64,000 bases of DNA. Source: Mauremys mutica. Lineage: Eukaryota; Chordata; Testudines; Geoemydidae. The first letter of the stretch is position 1. Every line of letters begins with the position of its first letter. A program made the position numbers and the translations under genes. Of this stretch, positions 11,975-22,759 are shown piece by piece. Below the pieces are notes generated by a model. It was given only the letters and a program-made list of their open reading frames with translations, did not search any database and had not been told where the DNA came from. The stretch is from contig NC_059072.1 of the NCBI RefSeq assembly GCF_020497125.1, positions 275,572,045 through 275,636,044 of the forward strand. Reading direction: 5' to 3'.

Positions 11975-12410
11975 GGTATTTTTTTAATGGAGAGGCTCTG
12001 GAGAAGAGTCACAAGAATGATGAAAGAGTTGGAAAACATGTCTGATAGATTCAGCGAGCTCCATCTTGGATACTTGGATACTTAACTTATCCAAAGGAAA
12101 GTTAAGGGGTGATATGATCAATCTGTATGTCAGTGGTAGGAAACCTGCGGCCCGCAAGCCGTACGTGGCCCGTCAGGGTAATCCGCTGGTGGACCATGAG
12201 ACAGTTTGTTTACATTGACCATCTGCAGTGGCCACAGTTCACTGTTATTCACCAACGGGAGCTGCAGGAAGCATTATGTACCTACGTGTACTGTTCTATG
12301 TACCTGCATGCGGAACAGAAATGTGCTAATAGAGGATTCTCCAATCTAGAAAACAAAAGTATTACATCGGGGAGAGGGGGTGTTGTTAAATATAATTTAA
12401 TATATGTATT
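11975..12410 (+). pseudogene. CR1 ORF2 C-terminal fragment split by a MITE
   Basis: Two pieces of CR1 3'-coding sequence lie at 11975-12130 (containing GGAGAAGAGTCACAAGAATG and AAGTTAAGGGGTGATATGAT) and about 12302-12370 (TACCTGCATGCGGAACAG and GGATTCTCCAATCTAG). They are consecutive in an intact CR1 and are separated by the hAT-type MITE at 12131-12293. This is a dead fragment. Confidence 0.7.
12131..12293. mobile_element. hAT-type MITE (CAGTGGT family) inside CR1
   Basis: It starts CAGTGGTAGGAAACCTGCGG and shares GGTAATCC.CTGGTGG and GAGACAGTTTGTTT with the copy at 23962-24158. The far end (GTGTACTG) is eroded. The flanks CTGTATGT (12123-12130) and TTCTATGT (12294-12301) agree at 6 of 8 positions. 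CR1 sequence resumes immediately after, which supports this right boundary. Confidence 0.65.
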
Positions 12411-12414
12411 AGGA

Positions 12415-12490
12415 TTGGGGCCTCATTTTGCTAAGTATTGTAGAAGCACATCTGAAAACATAGACCCTGCTCTGAACAGCATACTATGTC
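12415..12490 (-). repeat. L3-type LINE tail piece, minus strand
   Basis: The words ATTGGGGCCTCATTTTGCTA and CATAGACCCTGCTCTGAA are the reverse complement of the widespread tail that reads GCCTAGCACAATGGGGCC in forward copies. It is a short, old fragment. Confidence 0.5.
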
Positions 12491-15400
12491 AGTGATACTT
12501 GATGTGTCAATGATACTAACTTACATTTCCTTCATTAAAATAATAAATAAAGATCTGGTAAGTGTAAAAGTGGAGGAAGCACCTGTACTTGTACTGTAGT
12601 CTGTAAAATACATTTTCTCACATTGCTTTTTCACTGAAGCTAAGACGGCTAAATGTGCCCACTCAGTCATGTATAACAATAGCCATGCCATGTGGGAAGA
12701 GATTACTTGTCACTTTAGGAATTACCAAATGATATTGGATATAATTTACACAAAGATTATGAGCCATGGTACATGTGAATCACTTTGCTACTTGACTTCT
12801 AAAAATGCCCTCGTTCATAAGCTTAAAAATGCTCTTTTTGGATAAGAGCTCACCATTATTTCTGACAGCTTTCCCCATATCAAACGAGTAGGTCAAGTAA
12901 GTGGCAAAGGATAATTTAAAATCTGGAACAAAGAAATAATAATGCCATCTTTCCCCAACATTCTCTCCTCTACTCCCAGAGACCCACTCTGACTAGATCT
13001 CTACAGTTGTAAGAATCTGAGCACTTCAGAAGTAAGAATACACAGCACTTTGCAGAATCAGGCCCTTGATCACTTCACAGTAGTCGAAGATGTCAGAAGG
13101 ACCTTATATTTGTTACTGAAGGGATGGAATATTTTAAGATAGTGATGTGCTGCCAAATTTCTAACAAGGGGATGCCTCAAAAGCTTTTCAACTCAGTTGC
13201 CAATACATGTGATATAAAATATCTTCCTCCTTCCAAAATCCATCAATTCCATATTTTCCCACAAGATTTTCTACTCTTTATTTCCTCTCTCCACACACAC
13301 ATTTCATTTAATTAATTCCTCACTTTCTTCTATGGCTGAACGGGGGAGATGGTTTCTGATTGCTGGCGTGGAAACTTGCAGAGAAGCAAATGTCATTTGG
13401 CTGGGGGCAGTATGTCAGAGGGAGGGAAGGTTGTATCATGTGTTTAGGCTACAGCTTGTCATAAAACAAAAACATTTTTCATTAAAATATTGATGAAACT
13501 TTTTGACCAGCTGTATCCAGGGCTTAAAATAACCACTAGATAATGAGTCAGAAAGAAACTTCACAAGACTCTGAATAATGTAGGCTTTCTAGTACTTTCT
13601 ACTGAACTATTTCTGCTGGGCACTGTCAATGGCTAAATAAAAGTCACAATACTCTGATACAGCAGATTACTTGTGTTGTTTTTTCACAACAATTTCAGTT
13701 AAGATGGACAGTATTCTATTTTAAATATATTTCTGTTGTAATCATAACACATTCAAGTAGTTTCAGATATTGAGTACTTAGCTCTTGTCTGTATGGCACT
13801 TTTGTTCTTTTGCAATTATCTATTACCTCCCTGGCTTCCACTTCAATATCTGTCCCATTTCTAGGAGTTGTCAACAATAGCACTTGCAATTTTAAAGATT
13901 TTCTTACTGGAGCTTTTTAATATACACATAGATGAGCTTACACAGATATTCTCAGCAGCGTGTACAGTTGTTAAGTTGTTTGTCTTAACGTGGTTCCATT
14001 TTGATTCACATGAAGGACTATATACTGGATCTGGTTATTTCTAGCTTTCAATGGCTATGTATTTGGACATTTTCCTGGTCTCCTTTCCAGTTTTAATACT
14101 ATTCTCATATTCTCAATTTCTGCTCTTTTGGTATTCGGTATATTTCTTAAGGCCCTCTCCCTGGATCCATGGGAATGCATGAGAATATCAGCTTTTATTA
14201 AAAATAAAATAAAAAAGTAAGTTTCTAGTCCTCATGGTTGTAGAGAAAAGCTTTAAAATGAGTCAAGCGCACCTAAAGTTTCAAATCCAGAAGGTAAATA
14301 AAAATAATCTTAAATGTAATCTCATATCATGATTTTTAAGCCAATTTCATGATTTGGAGGGAAGGGGGGAGGGGCCAGACAAAATTTTGAATGTTTAGGG
14401 TTGACAGTACTTGGTTTCTGTAATTTGCAAATTAGTATTTGGATTGCATATTTGTTTTTTTATTGATGGATGTTAATTGATGTTACTTGAGAGGTCTTAA
14501 ATAGATAAATATAAATAAGATGGCTTCTCTGACGGGGTAGCCATAGTGCACCCCTTTATGTGTTGCATCTTACTACCCAACCCCTCATGTGGATGGCCAA
14601 CTTTGGGAGCAAGAATATAGGAAACAGCGCCATGGCACTGCCTCATTTCCTAAATCGCAGGGACTGCAATTGTGACTGGCCCTTCTACAGATCCTCAACT
14701 GAAAGGCATTATATAAAGCCAAATTATTGTAATCGGTAGTATTGATTCCTCAGTAGTCAGCTGTTTTTATTTCAACACTGCATAGTTATTTAACATATAT
14801 AGATTCCATGCCTTGCAACATAAATATGATTTTGCTAAATACCATTTTACCTCCAAACACCTTCCCTTCTACATTTACACCACAAAAGCTTAAGGGGAAT
14901 AATGCTGGATTGGCAGAATAACTGTCTGTATTTGAAAAGTAAATACACCTTGCACCTTGAGAAAGGTGTCATCTTCCTCACATCTTATGCTTGTGTCATC
15001 TTGACCTGAATGTATATCTTTGAATTTAATTAAACTCTGCACATGCAAGCATTACAAAATTGTACAAATGTCTATGTAACTCTGTTAAATAACTAATACC
15101 AGGCGTATAAAACTGAATTTTCAGAGAGGAAACAACTCTCAGGCTCCCAAAAGGTAAATACATATATAAATATACACATTTATACTGTGGTTCTATCAGT
15201 TAAGATTTTTTATTGCTAATTACAAATTCTATAACATTAGCTATTAGCTTTCTCTAAGGTGTAACAGGCAATAAAGCTAAGGAAATCAATTACTTAAATT
15301 GTTCTTAGGATAGCTGTGATTTTCAAACATGGTTGAAAATTAAGGTTGGATCTCAATACTTCATGGTAACAAAAAAATGAATTAAAAAAAAATCCTAGAA

Positions 15401-16289
15401 AGTCAGCCTGAAGATGAATGACCACTTGCTTCTTCTCAATGAAATGAGTTGGGTTCTTCTGGTGTGACTGAGAGGAAAATATGGCTTGAAAGGTAAAAAC
15501 CAAGCTAAATCTGAATTATTTTGTTTTTTGGTTTTTCAGTTCTGTTTTCAGCATTGGGGAGGGGGAAGATCTATTTTATTTTAAGTGCCATTATTAATCA
15601 AATGAAGTTAGCAAGAAAAAGCCTTCAGTGTACTTAACTATTTGCATTTCTTTTATACATCTACATCCATTTATAACTTAAGTGATCTTGTAGCAGATAA
15701 ATTAATCTGCCATTAATCTAGAGCATGGGGGGTGGCAACCACATGAACAACAAGCTTGATTTCTAATAGTTGGTTATTTTTGGAAAGGAAAATCAAAGAT
15801 AGATTTTATATTCTGACTTCAACTGCTTGGAAGCAAAACAGGCCAAATACACCCATAATGTAACCAGTCCAATTGCATTTTGAACAGTGATACTTTTGAA
15901 TAAAATATGAGCTTGTAAACTTGGTGATGTGTGATTGAATTTTAAAGGAAAATTTGTGGCTATTTTTTTCATATGAAACTGTGAGACCATGTGGTTGCAT
16001 TCTAACTGGAATACGGTATGCTGTCAGTTTTAAATAATACACCCACATGATTGAAAAAGTGCCTGACAGGCCTGGCTTGCCAACCTCCCTTATTATCACT
16101 GAATAGAATAGGTTTTTTTGTATGGAACAGGTTAACTATCTAAACCTACACAGTCATGGTAAATTTGACTGAGACCAAATATTATATATGTTTAGTTCAG
16201 AGCAAGCATTAAACTCTTAATTATTCAAGAAGTCATAGAATGACTACCAATCAAATATGGCATTTATAAAGTGCCTATCCCCAAGTATA
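12491..16289. other. Long AT-rich stretch without a recognised feature
   Basis: Nearly 3.8 kb show no coding frame with a domain and no element that I can name. There are short AT-rich low-complexity stretches. The segment near 14520-14710 is somewhat more GC-rich and may be a repeat I do not know. The open frames at 15294-15503 and 15793-16099 have no recognisable content. Confidence 0.5.
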
Positions 16290-16339
16290 TATATCATTAT
16301 AGGGAATCCCTCAATTTGAGTATGATCTGTACCATAGAT

Positions 16340-17155
16340 TTACATATGGGTCCTGAGATGACTCAGGAATCCGAACCTGGAACCACAGATCCACCCACAG
16401 TAAGTACAGACGTTTCCTGATGTATCACTGCCTGTTCAGAGAAATTTTTTTCCTTCTCTCTCTTTTAAGCTTTGAGGGCAAGGGGCTTCTCCTCAAAGCA
16501 GGCCACTGTCTGATGGAGGATGTGGTGCCATTGGAGTTGGTTGGTGGCTTGCTTATCCCCGGTTTTTGATGTCTACATCAGTTTTCTTGAGATCCTCATT
16601 AAGTGTGTCTTTGTGTGTCTATTCCGACCACAATGGGATCTCTGACCATGGGTGAGCTGAGAGAAGATGATTTGTTTTGGGAGGCGAGAGTCTGCTATCT
16701 ACACACAATATCTAGCCCAGCTGCATTGGTGCATGAGGTTCATTGCTTCAAGGCTGGTGACATTGACTTCAGTGAGGATGCTAATGTTAGTGCAGTGATC
16801 TTCCCACTTGATGCAAAGGCTCTTCTGGGGGCATGGTTGGTGCTACCTCTCCAGACTCTTGATGTGCTGTTGATAGATCACTCAAGTTTTGCATCCATTA
16901 AGGAGTGTAGGAATAACAGTTGTCTCATAGACCTGGATCTTGGTTTTCTGCCATAGGTCACAATCTGTCAAAATGCATCAGAAAAATTTCCGAAAGGAAG
17001 CACTTGTGCACTGCATGCTGTGCTGGATTTCACTGTTGATTTTTCATTTTGAGAAAAATGGCTACCGAGGTAGCAGAAGTGCTCAACTGTCTCCAAAGCG
17101 CATCCCTCGATGGTGATTTGCAATGGGTTATGTGCAAAGCCTGAGGCAGGCTGAT
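16340..17155 (-). pseudogene. Outer LINE ORF2 C-terminal part with C2H2 finger, pseudogene
   Basis: The minus strand gives ITIEGCALETVEHFCYLGSH near 17110-17050, the conserved block after the RT palm/thumb, then a broken frame through which RT-connection sequence can be followed. It ends with CTYCGWICGSRFGFLSHLRT, followed by H-M and a TAA at 16340-16342. The last segment (16343-16408) fits a C-x2-C-x12-H-x3-H zinc finger, placed at the very end of the ORF as in several LINE families, where it may bind nucleic acid. The + strand frame 16603-16956 is the shadow of this region. Stops between 16960 and 16420 make it inactive. Confidence 0.65.
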
Positions 17156-19141
17156 TCATAGACTTTAAGGTCAGAAGGGATCATTATGATCTTCTAGTCT
17201 GACCTCCTGCACAATGCAGGCCACAGAATCTCACCCACCACTCCTTTAGCAAACTCTGACCTACGTCTGAGCTATTGAAGTCTTCCACTTGTGGTTTAAA
17301 GACACCAAGGTGCAGAGAATCCTCCAGCAAGTGACCCAGGCCCCACACTGCAGAGGAAGGCGGAAAAAAAACCCAGGCCCTGCCAATATGCCCTGGAGGA
17401 AAATTCCTTCCCGACCCCAAATATGGTGATCAGCTAAACTCTGAGCATGTGGGCAAAACTCACCAGCCAGACACCCAGGAAAGAATTCTTTGTAGTAACT
17501 CAGATCCCACCTTATCTAGTGTCCCATCACAGGCCAAAATTAGGCTATCCCATCATACCATCCCTTCCATAAACTTACCAAGCTTAGTCTTGAAGCCAGA
17601 TATGTCTTTTGCCTCCACTGCTCCCCTAACTTCACTCCTCTGATGGTTAGAAACCTTTGTCTAATTTCAAGTCTAAACTTCCTGATGGCCAATTTATATC
17701 CATTTGTTCTTGTGTCCATATTGGTACTGAGCTTAAATAAATAATTCCTCTCCCTCCCTGGTATTTATCCCTCACATGAATTTATAGAGAGCAATCACAT
17801 CTCCCCTCAGCCTTCTTTTGGTTAGACTAAACAAGCCAAGCTCTTTGAGTCTCCTGTCATAAGACAGGTTTTCCATTCCTTGGATCATCCTAGTAGCTCT
17901 TCTCTATACCTGTTCCAGTTTGAATTCATCCTTCTTAAACATGGGAGACCAGAACTGCACACAGTATTCCAGATGAAGTCTCACCAGTACCTTGTATAAC
18001 GGTACTAACACCTCCTTATCTCTACTGGAAATACCTCGCTTGATGCATCCCAAGACCACGTTACCTTTTTTCACAGCCATATCACATTGGCGACTCATAG
18101 TCATAATGTGATCAACCAATACTCCGAGGTCCTTCTCCTCCTCTGTTACTTCCAAGTGATGCATCCCCAGTTTATAACAAAAAATCTTGTTATTAATCCC
18201 TAAATGCATGACCTTTTCACTATTAAATTTCATCCTATTACTATTACTCCAGTTTACAAGGTCATCCAGATCTTCATGTAAGATATCCCGGTCCCTCTCC
18301 ATATTGGCAATACCTCCCAGCTTCGTGTCATCCACAAACTTTATTAGCACAATCCCACTTTTTATGCCAACGTCAGTAATAGAAAGATTAAATAAGATTG
18401 ATTCCAAAACCAATCCCTGAGGAACTCCACTAGTAACCTCCTTCCACCCTGACAGTTCACCTTTCAGTATGACCCATTGTAGTCTTCCCTTTAACCAGTT
18501 CCTTGTCCACCTTTCAATTTTCATATTGATCCCCATCTTTTCCAATTTAGCTAATAATTCCCCATGTGGAACCATATCAAATGCCTTACTGAAATCGAGG
18601 TAAATTAGATCCACTGCGTTTCCTTTTTCTAAAAAAAATCTGTTACCTTCTCAAAGAAGGAGATCAGGTTGGTTTGGCACAATCTATCTTTTGTAAAACC
18701 ATGTTGTATTTTGTCCCAATTACCATTGACCTCAATGTCCTTAACTACTTTCTCCTTCAATTTTTTTCCCCAAGACCTTGCATACTACAGATGTCAAACT
18801 AACAGGCCTGTAGTTACCCGGATCACTTTTTTCCTTTCTTAAAAATAGGAATTATGTTAGCAATTCTCCAGTCATACGGTACAATCCCTGAGTTTACAGA
18901 TTCATTAAAAAATTCTTGCTAATGGGCTTGCAATTTCATGTGCCACTTCCTTTAATATTCTTGGATGAAGATCATCTGGGCCCCCCAATTTAGTCCCATT
19001 AAGCTGCTCGAGTTTGTCTTCTATCTCGGATGTTGTAATATCTACCTCCATATCCTCATTCCCATTTGTCATCCTACTATTATCCCTAAGCTCCTCATTA
19101 AAGACTGAGGCAAACTATTTGTTTAGATATTGGGCCATGCC

Positions 19142-19351
19142 TCAATTATCCTTAACCTCCACTCCATCCTCAGTGTTTAGCGGTCCCACTTCTTCTTTCT
19201 TTGTTTTCTTATTTATATGTCTATGGAACCTTTTACTATTGGTTTTATTTCCCTTTGCAAGGTCCAACTCTACATGTCTTTTGGCCTTTCTCACTTTATC
19301 CCTACATGTTATGACCTCAGTAAGGTAGCTTTCCTTGCTGATCCCTCCCAT
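19142..19351 (-). pseudogene. CR1 ORF2 linker fragment (endonuclease-RT spacer)
   Basis: The frame MGGISKESYLTEVITCRDKV and RFHRHINKKTKKEEVGPLNT matches the spacer between endonuclease and RT in CR1 ORF2. It follows the Penelope-like insertion at 19403-19750. On the far side of that insertion, the CR1 spacer reads on at 19751-19915 (GCCTGCATCCCAAGAAAGGG on the minus strand). This confirms that the insertion split a single reading frame. Confidence 0.75.
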
Positions 19352-19402
19352 CTTCCACTCCTTTTAGGCTTTCTGCTTTTTCTTAATCACCTCTCAGAGA
19401 TG

Positions 19403-19750
19403 GAGGAGGAGTACTTGTGGCATCTTAGAGACTAACAAATTTGAGCATAAGCTTTCGTGGGCTACAGCCCACTTCTATAGATGCATATAAGTAAACATAT
19501 AGTAAGGAGATATATATACATACAGGGCATGAAAAGGTGAAAGTAGCCATATCAACTCTGAGGCTAATTAATTAAGATGAGCAATTATCAGCAGGAGAAA
19601 AAAAAACTTTTGCAGTTCAGACAGTTGACAAGAGGTGTGAGGATACTTAACATGGGGAAACAAATTCAAACTGTGTAATGACTCAGCCATTCCCAGTATC
19701 TATTCAAGCCTAAGTTAATGGTATCTAGTTTGCATATTAATTCAAGTTCA
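19403..19750 (-). mobile_element. Penelope-like element 3' end, inserted in CR1
   Basis: On the minus strand, 19760-19670 translates AELELICKLDTINLGLNRYW and then EWLSHYT, the extreme C-terminus of a Penelope-like protein downstream of its GIY-YIG endonuclease. The 3' UTR follows, with GTTAGTCTCTAAGATGCCAC, and ends in AGTACTCCTCCTC. CR1 sequence is continuous on both sides (CACCTCTCAGAGATG before, CTCATCCAGCTTGGTC after), so the boundaries are good to a few bases. No clear target duplication is seen. Confidence 0.75.
19446..19490 (-). ncRNA. Hammerhead-ribozyme-like core, degenerate
   Basis: Within the Penelope-like 3' region the minus strand reads CTATAGAAGTGGGC-TGTA-GCCCACGAAAGC. This is a perfect 6-bp helix (GTGGGC with GCCCAC) closed by a TGTA loop and followed by GAAA, the layout of hammerhead stem II with its 3' core. 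The 5' core, which should be CTGATGA, reads CTATAGA, with three changes. Penelope-like elements are known to carry hammerhead ribozymes with very short stem III, and GC-TTAT-GC-TC after GAAA fits that. This copy should not be catalytic. Confidence 0.5.
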
Positions 19751-19921
19751 GCTCATCCAGCTTGGTCTACAACTGCTGTTTATGTGTGGTTTTCCCCTTT
19801 CTTGGGATGCAGGCTTTTGATAGTTTCTGCAACCTTGACTTGAAGTAAATCCAGGCCTCCTCCACCTTTCTTCAGTCCAATCCACTTCCCTAACTAATTT
19901 CCTTAATTTTTTAAAAGTTAG

Positions 19922-20513
19922 TGTGATACAACATGGCCAGAGGGCAGCAGGAGAGGGTTAGAAGGGAGCCTTATTCCCTGTAAGGGGAAGAAAGTTTGCT
20001 ATAGATTAACTAGAGCATCTGATGCCAATTAGAGCGCCTGAAGCCAATTAGAGCACCTGCAGTCAGTCACATGATAAAAACCCATGCTTCAATCAGATGG
20101 TGTGGGAGTTGGAGCAGAAAGAATTGGTGTTGGAGCAGAGAACAGTTTGAAGGGAAGCAGAGGACAATTTGGAGAAGTGCTGAGGTGGGCTAAGAAGTCC
20201 TAGACTCTAGGTAAGGGGCACCTGGCTTGTGCAGAGGGAGGGCAGGAAGCCCCCCACAAGCTGAAGGGCAGGAAAGGGAAGTAGCCCAAGGGAAGGAACC
20301 GTCAGTTCAAGTGGTTCACCACTATCCTCAGGGCCCCTGGGCTGGGACCTGGAGTAGAGGGCGGGCCCAGGTCCCTCCCTCTCTACTCCCCTCCTCTAGG
20401 ACACTAGTGGGGCAATTAATATTCCAATTTAGGGGCAAGAAATGGCGCCCTGACCCCCCCCCAAAGAAGAGAAAGCGTGAGACCCATCATAATAGTGCCG
20501 TCAATTTGCCACA
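19922..20513 (+). mobile_element. Solo LTR in CR1, 4-bp target duplication
   Basis: A 592-bp block starts TGTGATACAACATGG and ends TTTGCCACA. It is flanked on both sides by TTAG (19918-19921 and 20514-20517). TG...CA ends and a 4-bp duplication fit an LTR of a retrovirus-like element. ATAAAAACCC at 20076 may be its TATA region. No internal coding region or second LTR is present, so it is a solo LTR. It interrupts the CR1 ORF2 spacer and endonuclease region. Confidence 0.75.
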
Positions 20514-21213
20514 TTAGCCCTTTTGAAATCAAAACCCTAGTCAGATCTATTTTTGTTTATTCTTCCATTTAGTTTGAACTGAATTAGCTCATGATTGCTC
20601 AAACCAAGGTTGTCCCCTAAACCATTTCTTCTATGAGGTTCTCACTGCTCACCAAAACCAAATCTAAAATGGCATCCCCTCTTGTTGGTTCAGCAACTGC
20701 TTGGTAAAGGAATCCATCAGCTATTGCATCCAGGAAAATCTGAGCTCTATTATTATTACTAGCACTTGTCCTCCAGTCTATATCTGGGAAGTTAAAGTCC
20801 CATGATCACACAATCCCCATTAGTGTTTACTTCATTAAAGACATTAAAGAGGTCTCTATCCATATCCAAATCGGATCTCGACGGTCTATAGCATACCCCA
20901 AACACTATCCCAGGGGAGGCATTAGTAGCTTTCTTTCCCAATGTGATTTTTCCGAGACAGACTCTGTCTTATCCATTCCATCATTTCTTATTTCTTTACA
21001 GTCTACCTCATCATTGCTATACAATGCTACTCCAGTGCCTTTGCCTTTATTTCTGTCTTTCCTGAACAGCACATAGCCTTCAATACCTGTACTCCAGTCA
21101 TGACTACTAATCCACCATGTTTCTGTTATCCCTATATCATCTGGTTTCACTTCCGGCACCACTAGCTCTAGCTCCTCAATTTTGTTACCTAGGCTCCTCG
21201 CATTAGTGTACAA

Positions 21214-22238
21214 TCATCTTAATTTTTGCTGTTTGACTTCTCTCATATTTTTTACCTGATTAGGCACAGACATTCTACTGCCAGTATCATCTATTAGACT
21301 GGCATCTACACTACCCTTCCTCCTTATGTCCATTCTCCTACCCACAGCTGAATCCTTTCTTACTTTGTTTTCTTCCCTCTCAATGTTAAAATCCGGCATG
21401 GAGATTATCTGGACATCTCCCAAACATCTCCCCCAAATTCCTAATTTAAAGCTCTTAATCAGTTGTGCCAGCCTCCATCCTAGAAGTCTATTTCCCTTCC
21501 TACTCACGTGAAGTCCATCCTGAGAGAACAGTCCTCTGTCCATGAATGCTTCTCAGTGGCCATACATCCCAAAGCCTTCCTCATAGCACCACTGCCTGAG
21601 CCATCTGTGATCATCATAATCTTGTCACACCTTTGTTGACCTTTTCTAGGAACAGACAGAATCCCACCTGAGTCTTGATTTCCTTAAGCGTCTTCCCCAG
21701 TCTGGCATTATCTCCCTTGATAAATTCCAGCAAGAATCTAGCCGTATAATTTGTTCCCACATGAAGGACAATCAGTGGATTCTGTCCCATTCTTCAGCCT
21801 CAGGTCCACATCCCGTATCTTAGCATCCAACAGACAACACACCCTTCTGTTCTCTCGATCAGCTCTAGTTACAGGCCTGTCTATTCTTCTCAGTAAGGAG
21901 TCCCCAGTCATGTAGACCTGCCTTTTCCTGGTGATGGTGCAATTCTCTGGTCTATCCCCTGTTCCCTCTGGCTGTAAGTCCTTTCAATTCTTATTGTCCC
22001 TTGCAATCCTCCACAACCCATCCCGTATCCTCCTGGGGCTCATATTCGGTGTTGTTCTCTCCATTGACTGTTCCTGTCTTTCTCTAGGACTAGCTGCTCT
22101 TCTCTTCTTCCTTGCCCTCTCAACTTCAGTGACCACCTGCTGTGCCCCTTCTTCATTTTCCAACTCTGCAAACCTGTTCCTGAGCTCTATTTCTCCTTCA
22201 CTATCCAGTCTTTTCCTCTGCCTGGTTCTCTTAGTCAC
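21214..22238 (-). pseudogene. CR1 ORF1 with SGNH/esterase-like domain, pseudogene
   Basis: CR1 ORF1 proteins bind nucleic acid, and some lineages carry an esterase domain. Here a basic, coiled-coil-like N-part (RKRLDSEGEIELRNRFAELE, RARKKRRAASPRERQEQ; 22238-21984) is followed in the same direction by VYMTGDSLLRRIDRPVTRA, with the G-D-S nucleophile motif at 21898-21906. The tail QDGLHVSRKGNRLLGWRLAQ has its D-x-x-H pair at 21508-21519. GDS near the start and D-x-x-H near the end are SGNH-hydrolase blocks I and V. Stops and shifts between them (about 21770-21550) make it inactive. ORF2 begins immediately downstream at 21213. Confidence 0.75.
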
Positions 22239-22759
22239 ATGCTTCCACTGTTCACTTTCCTCCCCTTAGATTTCTTTGGTCCCGCTTCCATCTACAAGTC
22301 TCAGCTTTTCCTTTCAGCCTCCTCATGTCTTTACTCCATCATCTGCTCGAATCCCCCTTCTAAACTCAACCAGAGTTTCCACCTGCATCTCCAATCCTCA
22401 GATCTATTCTTCCATCAGCTCTATCAGGCAGTACTTCATGCATATGAAACTCTTTTCAGGTACCCCCTCCAGGATCAGGTACATGCCGCAGCATCCACAT
22501 CAAGTCATCTTCACTGTATCTTCCACAGCTTGGGTCATTACCACTGCTGCCTCTGTAACTGTCATAGCCTTCTCACCTAAGTCCTGTTAGTCTGGGAAAC
22601 ACAAACCAAACCAAAACACCACCACCCACCGCAACACAAACCTCCAACAAGCACCTGAACACTCCCTTCACTAGCCTGTTTGTTCCTCTGCCTGGATCTT
22701 AGTCTTCCCCTCAAACTCCCCTGTTTACAGCTCTGTTTGCTATCTCCTGATGGAGCACT

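Larger units (their letters stand above)
17904..21213 (-). pseudogene. CR1 ORF2 (endonuclease plus reverse transcriptase), pseudogene
   Basis: This is the CR1 polyprotein that nicks target DNA and reverse-transcribes CR1 RNA. The N-terminus (21213-20905) shows YTNARSLGNKIEEL and GITETWW, the latter holding the catalytic Glu of an APE-type endonuclease. GDFNFPDI is readable with a shift near 20780-20815. The RT follows downstream with NYRPVSLTS near 18800, LIYLDFSKAFDMVPHGELLA (motif A) near 18590, SGVPQGLVLESILFN near 18420, FVDDTKL at 18321-18338 (motif C, FxDD) and KDLGVLVDH. The 236-codon open stretch 18614-17904 is the best-preserved part. The frame is cut by two insertions and many point lesions, so no product is expected. 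Confidence 0.88.
17156..22759 (-). mobile_element. CR1 LINE, near full length, minus strand
   Basis: A 5.6-kb CR1 reads from its 5' end near 22759 through ORF1 (22238-21214), ORF2 (21213-17904) and a 3' UTR ending at about 17156 in TCTATGA. Most CR1 copies are truncated at the 5' end, so a copy that reaches the ORF1 leader is unusual. It is interrupted by a Penelope-like fragment (19403-19750) and an LTR (19922-20513). It lies inside another LINE on the same strand. Many stops and shifts show that it is inactive. Confidence 0.88.

Noticed and set aside
16603..16956. 117-codon + frame
   Set aside because: It is antisense to the 3' coding part of the outer LINE.
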